Assembly (NCBI GenBank): GCA_022410635.1
Contig: JAJVDF010000016.1
Coordinates: 83,396-147,395 of the forward strand
Length of the DNA: 64,000 bases
From: Tretioscincus oriximinensis
Taxonomy: Eukaryota > Chordata > Lepidosauria > Squamata > Gymnophthalmidae
Direction: 5' to 3'
The translations under genes were made by a program, and so were the position numbers. The notes below the pieces were generated by a model. It was not told where the DNA came from, did no database searches, and saw only the letters and a list, made by a program, of their open reading frames with translations. Positions 36,300 to 44,699 of this stretch are shown in pieces; the stretch's first letter is position 1, and every line of letters begins with the position of its first letter.

Positions 36300-37450
36300 A
36301 TTCTGGTCAAAGAACAGAGCTTTGGTTTTGTTATGATTGATGTGTAAATCATTTTATTTGCAGTATTTGCCCAATGCAGCTAATATGTGTAATGAGCTTA
36401 TTATCTCCAATTCTGACAGTGTAAAAGAATATTTAGGGCTGGTATGATATCAAGAGTATATATATAATTTATTGATTAGTCGTTTGACCACATCAAAAGA
36501 AAAAAGAAGAAGAGAAAAAAGTGGGAAGAGATGGGGAAATAAGGATAATTAATAAGTCAGCATTCTCCAGCTTCTCTTGCTAGGTCCTGCAATTTGGCCC
36601 ACAGTTTCAATGCTTTCAGTATAAAGATGTTCACCCTAAGGGCTGTAGTCTTATCAATTCCCTGCAGAAGTGTCAGCAGTTGTGTCCTTATTGGTCAAGA
36701 GGGATGTTAAGAGGTGTTTTCTAATTTCCTCATAAGCATGGCAATCCAGGAAAAAATTACCTGNATCTTCTTGTTCTTGATCTCCACAGACACACAATCT
36801 TTCCTCTCTTGTTTTCAAACCATCCCAGTTTGCTCATAGTGTCTAGTTGGTCAAATCTAGCTTTCTATGTTTATGTTCTACTTGTGCCTAGCTAAGTAGG
36901 GAGTGACTTTTGAACCAGCAATAATTAGCCATGTCATTCTGTGCAGCGATGTCATATACCCTTTGTTTGCATATACCACTTGCTTCGGGATTCAGGGAAC
37001 TCAGGATGGTAAAAGGTAGACCTCAAAGTGAAGTTTGCATACCCAGGTAGGCTGTTCAAGACCACCTATATACTTGGCTGATTTTTCTTCTAAAGAGAGT
37101 CTGGGCAGTTTGTTATTGGTCATTTGCCACAGTTTCATCCAGTAATTGAAGTGCCTCATTAGGATATGGCATATGAAGAGTGGAATTCCCATTTCAGCCC
37201 TCATGGCTGCAGATAATATTGTGCGGTATACATCCAAGTATATTTGCAGATGTTGTAGTTGAAAATTCTCCAATTTTTGTAAGTTTCCTGGTCCCCAAAT
37301 GTCCGCCCCTTATAGGAGCAATGGTAGAACTTTGTGTTTGAATATTTCTAGGTCTAGTCTCAAGATACTTGGGTATTTGTGGTGGTACAGTTTGTATAGA
37401 GAGTAGGTCGCTGAGGCTGTCTCCATCATGTTATTTTTTACATTGAACAT
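36300..37450 (-). mobile_element. Old LINE remnant with RT C-terminal and Cys/His region
   Basis: On the minus strand, a frame around 37280-37310 reads VLPLLL, a stop, then GADIWGPGNLQKLENFQLQ; LLYGADIWG is the conserved block after the RT in several LINE clades, with Tyr replaced by a TAA stop. It continues into the 90-codon frame 37001-37273 (AAMRAEMGIPLFICHILMRH, YWMKLWQMTNNKLPRL). Further on, near 36690-36800, a different frame reads a Cys/His cluster of the form CxCGDxExxDxGNFFLDC followed by HAYEEIRKHLL. This C-terminal zinc-finger-like block is typical of R4/Vingi/RTE-like non-LTR elements; which clade is unresolved. Multiple stops and frame changes show long decay. Confidence 0.65.
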
Positions 37451-39865
37451 AATACCATGTTTTCAGCATAAGACAAGATTGTGACCTTATTATCCAATAA
37501 TGACAGCATTAAACAACGTCTATTTAGTGCTAGTATGATATCATTCATAAATAAACAATAGTGACAGAATACTTCCTTGTTTTATTCTCTTATAGTGGGA
37601 GAATTTAAAGGTAATAAGGATCTCCTTATATAAAGTGATGAAAATTAACATAAGAATATTTTCTGAAAGAATGTTATCCAGTATAATGATTACTGAAAAT
37701 GCATATAGCAATTTTACAAGGTGCAGTTTGTCTTATTTTAATATTTATTCCTAATTTTAGGATAATTTACATAAGTTCAGGGTCCCAGTACTAGCTAGAG
37801 TCTCATTTATTTATTTATTGATTGATTTACATAAAGTATCTATGGCTTATAATTTTATAACTCAAGACTCAGAAACAGAAGTAGCGAAGGGCACGTGAAT
37901 AGAAACCCGGAGAAAAATAAACTCTCCACTAGTACAGGAAAAGTCTGACAAAAGAATCCAGTATAATATAGAATGACTTGNAATAACAAGATAAATGCTC
38001 ACACAAAAGTCAAAATGTTTACCAATTAGAAAATAACAAACATATGAAATATACTCCAATTATAACAATAATATAAACAGTAATATAAGCAGCAAAACTG
38101 TCGGCCTGCTAAGAATGTAAGAATGCTCAAACAGTCCAAAGGTAAGAGTCCCAAAAAGAGAAACAACGATGATACGGTGACTCCTGATTTGGCTTCAATT
38201 ATGTAGTATCTGCCTTCCAGTGTAACAAGATTTATATGTAGAGTATTCCTAGTAGATGCATAAATCAGTCATCAGCCGAACACCTCCTGTGCAGCAATAC
38301 AGCGGAGTTTTCAATAGTCTTTTTGAGGCGGGATGCTGTGAAAAGTTGACCATACCGGAAATTTTTTAGTGAGGTTGCAACATCTTGTTCCTGGTATTCT
38401 GGGCGATGCTGCTCACTGCATCTTTATAAGTCAGGCTCTTCTGGATTAAAATACTTTNAAAATGTTGTTGTGACAGTGTGCTTTTATGTGTGGAATCCTA
38501 AGATGCAGTTGCATCCTTTGGAACAAAAAATACCATGATTCTGAATTGCCTCTGAGCCTCAATTTGATTTGTATTGTCCTCTGAACCAGATCCTAGATCT
38601 TTGTGTTTCTAGCCAGCAGTTGTTAGAAACATGCTGCTGAAAAGTGGACTGAGTAGTTAATTTAGATATGGTTCCTCTAAAAATAGATGTAAACCTTTCC
38701 AACTATGCCTTGTGTGTCCAAGAAAAAAGGGGATGGCAAGAAAAGAAGAGATAAGCTATTTAATAGCTCTAGTCAATGTTGTTTACAGTTGTTCCCAGTT
38801 GTTTAAAGACCCATCTATTCCTCCCTTATAACAAGCTACAGATAAAGTCTGAGTAGAAAATCCATTTATTTAAACTAAACCAAGCAGATAAAAGTTTTAA
38901 AAGCATGTTGTAGGAATGAGAATAAAAACTGGTTCTTGTAACCCCATTTTGCCTGCAGTCTTAGTTTTGAACTATAGTTAGAGTCACATTGAATTCTAGG
39001 ATTATATTCTACAGTTGCTTAATGCACTGCTATGGGAATCCATCCCTGTAACTGGTTGTGTTATTCTGCCTTAGATCACCTGAGTAAAGAAAATGATATT
39101 TTCAGTAGATTAAAACAAATAATATCAATTTGCCACTTAAATGTGACAACTCCCAACCACTCAATTATTTCCTATGGCTAATGTGATCAGAACTGCTTGA
39201 TAGATCAAAAGGAAGTTCAAAACGCTAGAATTCATGAGTCATTGAAAAATGCTATTGAAAAAGAAGATTAGTAGCAGGACCCATGTGTTTTTGAGCTGGA
39301 TTTACCTATCTGTCAAATAAAAGATTCCCACATTCTTATTAACAACAATTTGTTATTGTACTTACATAAGTGTTCCTCAATAAAGCTGTTTAAAAGGGAA
39401 AAAAAAGAAAAGCAAACAAGAGTTGAACAGCCACCAGTATTTAAAGGCAATGCAAAAAGCATCTGTTTTAGTACTACTATAGAAAATATTTGGGATTAGG
39501 ATTATAAATCTCAGGTTTTAAGAGTATAACCAGACAGCATGTGTCATTCACCACAGATGAGAAATGTGTTTTATTTTAGTACTTTCCAGATTTATAGGGA
39601 TAAGTAAAAATCCACATTAGATTGAAAAACAAAGATGGTAGCTCATTGAGGAGAACATCTTGAGGTGTAAGGAAAAAACTGTTATCTTATAATGATGTGA
39701 TGAAGACAACATACAGGTAGTGACAAAAATACATGTTTGGGGAAATCGAAATACATAATGTTTGCTCTTACAAAGGTAAGACCTATATAACTGAAAGGGG
39801 TAGCAGCAATAGAAGACCTAGAAATATGATGAAGGGAGAAGACTCACCAACATCAGGTTCACTGT
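37451..39865. other. A+T-rich non-coding stretch
   Basis: No gene. A ttta/ttga run at 37807-37830 resembles an old LINE tail but has no body attached. Confidence 0.5.
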
Positions 39866-40362
39866 GGCTGCATTCCCATTAGAACTTAAAATCCGTTTTC
39901 TATTCCCTTTCAATTGTTCNACAATGAAAGCAAAGTGAGGGCTTAATTTTACCTGAGCACTCCCAGATCATTCATTCCACTTTAATGTCCAGATTGCCAT
40001 GANCTGAGAGTGCTCAATGACTCTCTTTCAACCTGCTGCAGTAGCAGGGAAAACCTGTTTTTCCAGAGCAGGGAGGGAAGCTGCTGAGCCTGGAAGGAAT
40101 GCCAAACAAAAAAGCCCTCAGTCTCCACTCTCTCACTTGCTTTTTGTTGCCTGATCTCCCATCATCAGTGTGCAAGTGGCTAGAATTAGAAAAAGGAGCA
40201 GTGACAATGCAATTTCACCAGGAACTGTGAAGCAGAAACCTGTGGTGTGCTTTTAGAGCGANGCTGCAGCACTTCTGAGTCCATTTTTATGGTAACATAG
40301 TTGGAATGATGGGCTGTGGCTTCACAGTCCTGTATGCGTTAAGAGTCAATGCGTTTGCAACC
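39866..40362. mobile_element. GGCTGCAT-family inverted-repeat element
   Basis: The left end ggctgcattcccattagaac and the inward-read right end ggttgcaaacgcattgactc match at most positions, with cttaa following in both. The right half is homologous to 12395-12639. The flanking triplets are tgt and tat, an imperfect duplication. One N falls in the shared block at 40262. No transposase frame. Confidence 0.65.
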
Positions 40363-40449
40363 TATCAGGAACTCTCCTTCTAATGGCAGTAAAAACTGGT
40401 CTGCAAAACATTTAGTCAAACAGCCTCTGTGGCTGCCTCCATTCAAGTA

Positions 40450-40652
40450 GGCTGACCAGATGACCCCTTTTGGGGGTAGTGGTGAAAAACCGTTTTTGGG
40501 TGCCTCCCTGTTTTTCCTGAGGAAAGAAAAATTAAAAAACAAAAAATATTTTAAAAAAACNTTTTTTGAAAATATTTTCCTCAGAAAAAGCTGGGAGGCA
40601 CCCCAAAACCAGATTTTCAACACACACACCCAAAGGGGTCATCTGGTCAGCC
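40450..40652. mobile_element. Palindromic MITE with about 100-bp arms
   Basis: Almost the whole element is one inverted repeat: ggctgaccagatgacccctt at the left and aaggggtcatctggtcagcc at the right, with the similarity running inward through gggtgcctccc and ttcctgaggaaa to an A+T-rich centre. TA stands directly outside both ends (40448-40449, 40653-40654), fitting the TA duplication of Tc1/mariner-type elements. The 100-codon frames on both strands are shadows of the palindrome. Confidence 0.85.
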
Positions 40653-40654
40653 TA

Positions 40655-41527
40655 ATTCAACACTTGCTTATTCCAGTATTTACTGATGATCCAGGCTATT
40701 GGTTTATTGGTACTAATTTTCCTCATTATTTGCCAGTATATTCTGAATTTTCTATTCTGTCAATTCCTTACAAGTGAGATTTTCTTTGACATAGTTTCCT
40801 GTCAACCATTTTGTTTTCTGGTTGTCAAAAGGAAATCCAGTGGTCCCTCCTCTCAAATGCTATTGGATAGTTTGCAATATCAGATTCCTTCTACTGACTC
40901 ACTCGAAGTTTCTTACCAAAATTATCCACACATCACATCCTTTCCACAATAAACCTCTATCCTGGCTCAACAGCTGTTTTTGCTTGTTAACCAATTATCA
41001 GATAAACTGGTTTTAAAACACAAAATTTGTTGGATTACATAACAATCTGGTGTGGCAGATGCAACAGAAATTCAACTTGCAAGCAGGTTATTTAATGCTG
41101 TCTGGACATTGCTTTTATAGTTACTAGACCACCCTATCCCCTTGGACCCCTGTATACAGTGCCACAGTGCAGTTTTTTCTTTCCAGCCTTGAAGGGAAAG
41201 GGGATGTGGAAATTTTTTGTTCCTCAGCATCAAAATTGATTAACCCACAACCCACACAGGTAGCCTAGAGTGGTTCCTCCACATGTGTCATGCTTTGAAT
41301 ACAGACCTTGCCACTATGAACTTTTATACAAATGTATATGGTTCTCAAGACAAGTCATTAATTTGAATGTAACCCTCCTAAAACTTCAGTCCATATTTTG
41401 CAGGCTCATATCTGTAGTAGAAAGCACATATTTGGTTCAGGACTTCTATATCCACATAAGACAGTGCCTCCTTACAAATCAGAAAGCTCCTCTCNTGTAG
41501 ACTCCTAGTCCCTGCCATTCTCAAATA
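40655..41527. other. Non-coding stretch
   Basis: No gene or element recognised. Confidence 0.5.
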
Positions 41528-41611
41528 TTTCAGTGAAATAGANGTGTTAGTCTAGCAGAAAGTCCAGCAAAGAAGCTAGCAGCACTTTGAGACTAACTTG
41601 AGAAAAGTGGT

Positions 41612-41655
41612 TGGCAAAAGCTTTCGTAGACAGGTCTACTTCTTCAGATGCTGAG
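41612..41655 (-). ncRNA. Hammerhead-ribozyme-like core in PLE copy C
   Basis: CTGAAGA at 41641-41647, stem II gtaga/tctac with cctg loop, and GAAA at 41622-41625, all on the minus strand. The stem III loop is tttt instead of ttat in copy A. As in the other copies there is one extra A after the first box and a C where U is normally required next to the cleavage site. Confidence 0.55.
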
Positions 41656-41806
41656 GGACTAATGTCAGGGTCAGGTATTTATAGGAAATTGTGCAGGGGA
41701 GAAGACAAAGCATATGCAACTGTAGTGAGGTGTTGAATTGCAGGTTAGAAAAACAGGTAAATAGCAGGAACTAATCCCCTTATGTGAAAAAGTCCTGGGG
41801 CAACAA

Positions 41807-42027
41807 CATAAGAACATAAGAACATAAGAAGAGCCATACTGGATCAGGCCACAGCCCATCTAGTCCAGCATTCTGTGTCACACAGAGGCCCACCAGATGC
41901 ACCTGGGCAGTCCGAACAGAGGAAAGCAAAATATGCTGCTCCTGTTCGTGACTCCCTGCAAATGGTATTTCAAGAGTCCTGCCTGTTGCTCCATCCCAGA
42001 GGCTACATTCAGACAACTATCTTAGTA
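41807..42027 (-). mobile_element. CR1/L3-like LINE 3' end inserted in PLE copy C
   Basis: Matches the 3' UTR of the element at 570-781: gagccatactggatcaggcc, acacagaggcccaccagatg, tggtatttcaagagtcctgc. Three units of cataagaa at the low-coordinate end are the reverse of the (ttcttatg) tail. No target-site duplication is visible. The flanking PLE sequences do not adjoin: about 367 bp present in copy B (33298-33664) are missing. Confidence 0.9.
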
Positions 42028-42390
42028 TGAGCATGTAAAAGTCCCTCTAATATTGTGGGTGGTGTTATCAGGTCCCGTGATGACATTGCCAGGGTGGATG
42101 TGAGCACAGAGTTGACATCTGGGTTTGTGGCAGGGTCTAGTTCCCATTTCTCCCTCTGTGTCCTGTGTTCTTTGTGTGAGTAGTTGTTTGAGGTTGGGTG
42201 GTTGTTTGTAAGCCAGCAAAGGTTTACCACCAAGTGTTCTTGAGAGAGCTGTGTTTTTATCCAAAATAGGTTGAAGTTCATTTATTATGTGTTTGAGGGG
42301 CACCAATTGTGAGCTGTATGTGACCACTAATGGGGTTCTGTTGTTTTCTGTCCTCAATCTGTCCTGTAATAGGTTGATTCTGGGTACCAT
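42028..42390 (-). pseudogene. PLE linker region between RT and nuclease
   Basis: The minus frame reads SQLVPLKHIINELQPIL, LGGKPLLAYKQPPNLKQLL and PCHKPRCQLCAHIHPGN. The PCxxPRCxLC block precedes the GIY-YIG domain in PLE proteins. The frame is open for 122 codons but stops within the CR1 insertion, so no nuclease follows. Confidence 0.8.
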
Positions 42391-42513
42391 TCTGGCTCTG
42401 TTGATTTGTTTTTTTACTTCATGTGATGGGTACTGTAACCTGAGGAATGCTTGCTGTAGTTCAAGGAGTTTGGTGTCTCTGTCTTCTGGATCCGAGCAGA
42501 TGCGATTATATCT

Positions 42514-43137
42514 TTTTTTTTATGTTTTTTTTTATTTTTTTTATTACAGAAACAAACAAACAGAAAAAATACAAAACCATATAAACAATTAGCACACACC
42601 CCAAACCCTCCCCACCATTAATAGGCATGAAAGTGTAGTATTACAATATCAATCGTTGTTCCAGGAACATCTGCATAGCTTCCTTAATCAAGGTTGGAGA
42701 TGACNGTGATAGTCCAAAGGCAATGAGCTCTTGCCATTTTATTGTCCAATGTGGCTTGTATATAATTCCAATGGTCTTCAATCTTTTGGCTTGAAGAATA
42801 TCGAAATTCATAAATTCCAGAAGGTAGTAATACCAATCTTGTATATTCCACTTAGAGCGGTCTTTCCAGAATTTGGCAATAACCAGATGGCCTGCCATTA
42901 TTCCCATGTCAATCAACCACCAATCGGATTTTTCCGCAGGGGGAACATGAAATATACCAAAAAGCCAGGCTTCCGTAGTATTCGGCGGAGTGATTCCTAC
43001 AATCTTATTTAGCTCCGTAATGATTGCACCCCAGAATCTTTTAACCATTGGGCAGAGAGCCCACATGTGTGTGTATAATCCCCTCTGCTGGCAGCCATGC
43101 CAGCACAGGGGAGACTGACCTGTAATATGAGCTAACT
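42514..43137 (-). mobile_element. 5'-truncated L1 inserted in PLE copy C, with 15-bp duplication
   Basis: The 15-bp direct repeat gatgcgattatatct flanks the insert (42499-42513 and 43138-43152). The low side opens with a T-rich tract, the complement of a poly-A tail, followed by the 3' UTR. The minus frame 42641-43066 reads GDYTHMWALCPMVKRFW and later WYYYLLEFMNFDILQAK, the C-terminal end of an L1 ORF2 protein, where a (D/G)xYxHMWWxCP..(F/Y)W block is conserved. About 624 bp are inserted. Truncation, poly-A and a 15-bp duplication fit target-primed L1 integration. Confidence 0.9.
42641..43066 (-). pseudogene. L1 ORF2 C-terminal fragment (141 codons)
   Basis: Open minus frame inside the L1 insert, interrupted only by one ambiguous base. 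It carries the HMWALCP block and a tail ending MQMFLEQRLIL. It lacks the endonuclease and RT and so has no function of its own, but its openness suggests a fairly young insertion. Confidence 0.8.
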
Positions 43138-43152
43138 GATGCGATTATATCT

Positions 43153-44057
43153 GAGAGCTTGGCTGTAGACAATAGATTTGGTTGTATGTTCNGGNTGGAA
43201 ACTAGAGGCATGTAAATAGGTGTATCGATCAGTGCTTTTGCGATACAGGGTCGTGCTCAGATGTCTGTTGTGCAATTTTATGGTGGTGTCTAGAAAGTGG
43301 ACTTGCTCCCTAGATTGTTCCAAACTGAGGTTAATAGTAGGGTGGAAGCTATTAAAATTTTGGTGGAATGTTCTTAGTGATTCCTCCCTGTGAGTCCAGA
43401 TTATAAAGATGTCATTGATGAATCTTAAGTACAGTAGAGGTTTCTGNGTGCAGGAGTTGAGGAAGCGTTCTAGGTCAGCCATAACGATGTTGGCGTATTG
43501 GGGTGTCATACGTGTACCCATGGCAGTACCATTAGTTTGGAGATATATGTTATTGTCAAAAGTGAAATAGTTATGGGTGAGAACAAAGTGGCAGATCTAG
43601 ATGGCTAGGCCTGCAGACATGCTATCTGGAATGGTGTTCTTGATAGCTTGTATTCCATCTTTGTGGGGGATGTTGGTGTATAGGGATTCCACATCCATAG
43701 TAGCCAAGATGGTGTCCTCTGGGAGGTTGCGTATGGACTGTAGTTTCCGTAGGATGTCAGTCGTATCCCTCACATAACTAGGAGTATTGATGGCATAGGG
43801 TCTGAGTACTTTGTCCATATGTCCAGAGGCATCAACTGTAAGGGTTCCAATGCTGGAGACACTGGGTTCCAATGCTGGAGACGATGGGTCTTCCAGGGTT
43901 GCCTTTGTGTATTTTGGGTAGTAAATAGAAGGTGCCTGGCCGGGGTTCCTGTGGCGTGTCCATTTGTATTAGATCCCGTACTTCCATGGGAAACTCCATA
44001 AGTAGTGATCGTAATTCCTTATGGTATTCCTCTGCAGGATCTTTGGGTAGCATTCTA
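43153..44057 (-). pseudogene. Penelope-like reverse transcriptase, broken
   Basis: Three minus frames make up the RT. 43832-44057: YRMLPKDPAEEYHKELR and FYLLPKIHKGNPGRPIVSS. 43597-43872: DTILATMDVESLYTNI, with the motif A aspartate kept. 43153-43521: [31 protein letters not shown] and VHFLDTTIKLHNRHL. The motif C, normally with two adjacent Asp, has Asn-Asp (codon at 43414-43416). A 22-bp tandem duplication at about 43842-43885 shifts the frame, and a further shift lies between 43521 and 43597. N bases at 43192, 43195 and 43447 add uncertainty. Inactive. Confidence 0.88.
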
Positions 44058-44160
44058 TATAGGGTTGCCATACGTCCCGGTAAATCGGGACAGTCCCGGT
44101 TTTGGTGACAATTTTGATGTCCCGTCTGGGTTTCCCAAAAATAGTTTAAAATCCCAGGTT
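44058..44160. repeat. Start of a DNA-transposon-like insertion at the PLE boundary
   Basis: gggttgccatacgtcccggt, then gggacagtcccggttttggt and gatgtcccgtctgggttt resemble the ends of vertebrate DNA elements that begin GGTNGCCA-x-GTCCCGG. It starts right after tata in the PLE (44053-44057). A matching inverted right end was not found, so length and class are open. Confidence 0.4.
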
Positions 44161-44420
44161 GGCGCCGCCGCTAACCCCCCGCCACTGCTAACCCCTCCAC
44201 CGCCGCTAATCTCAGCTGCCGCCGCTAACCCCCCCGCCGCCGCTACCCCCCCCGCCGCCGCTACCCCCCCACCCCCGCTAACCCCCCGCCACTGCTAACC
44301 CCCCGCCGCCACCGCTACCCCCCCGCCACCGCTAACCCCCCGCTGCTAACCCGCCACCGCTAATCCACTGCCGCTGCTAACCCCCCACCGCTAACCCACA
44401 CACACACCGAAGCTAACCCC
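44160..44420. repeat. C-rich minisatellite, unit about ctaacccccccgccgcc
   Basis: An irregular array of roughly 16-20-bp units built from gccgccgcta and accccccc. It is the most C-rich block in the window and contains many runs of four or more C on the plus strand, so the complementary strand has G runs able to form G-quadruplexes. The proline/alanine-rich plus frame here is a by-product. Confidence 0.92.
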
Positions 44421-44653
44421 CGCCGCAATTGGAGCAATTGATTATCATGTTTGGATTTCATCTCAGCCAGCACCTTCCGCTCTTCCACAAGCATCTGGTG
44501 GATGTTAGTACAGGTGGCCTGGCTCTGTTGAAGGTCCGCTGTCTGGGCACTCCTGAGCTGCACCTCGATCTCCAGGGTCTCTAAGCTCGTTCCCAGCGCC
44601 TTGTATGAGAAGGTACACCTCTGGTCGGGCCCTTCCTTGGTGGCCCTTCATGG
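44398..44653 (-). pseudogene. Unidentified coding-like fragment, coiled-coil character
   Basis: A minus frame of about 85 codons reads EGPDQRCTFSYKALGTSLET, then EVQLRSAQTADLQQSQAT and HQMLVEERKVLAEMKSKHDN. The E/Q/L/K-rich pattern and heptad-like spacing suggest a coiled coil, and the codon use looks real compared with the A+T-rich surroundings. I do not recognise the family. It ends in the C-rich repeat on one side and at a stop (44650s) on the other, so it is a piece. It may be part of a transposon-encoded DNA-binding partner or a captured host exon. Confidence 0.4.
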
Positions 44654-44699
44654 CTCCAGGCAGGCAGGTGCCCCCCTCACAACAGCGACACCCCCCATT

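Larger units (their letters stand above)
41528..44057 (-). mobile_element. Penelope-like element, copy C (largest; nested insertions)
   Basis: From high to low coordinate on the minus strand: RT fingers/palm (44057-43153), the RT thumb/linker with a Cys-rich motif (42498-42028), then the 3' untranslated end and terminal segment (41806-41528). The RT part reads RPGTFYLLPKIHKGNPGRPI, TMDVESLYTNIPHKDG (motif A), [11 protein letters not shown] (motif B) and YLRFINDIFIIW (motif C). An L1 is inserted at 42514-43137 and a CR1 fragment at 41807-42027; the latter replaces the part that encodes the GIY-YIG nuclease in copy B. The high end is cut at 44057 by another insertion and nothing PLE-like resumes beyond it. 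The low end extends slightly further than in copies A and B (gtgttagtctagcag). Confidence 0.9.

Noticed and set aside
40460..40777. Coding frame over the palindrome
   Set aside because: Frames on both strands mirror each other because the DNA is an inverted repeat.
23124..44057. CRISPR-like or satellite spacing of the three similar blocks
   Set aside because: The repeats are PLE copies of different length with unrelated sequence between them.
44005..44298. 97-codon plus frame rich in Ala/Pro
   Set aside because: It translates the C-rich minisatellite and is antisense to the PLE.
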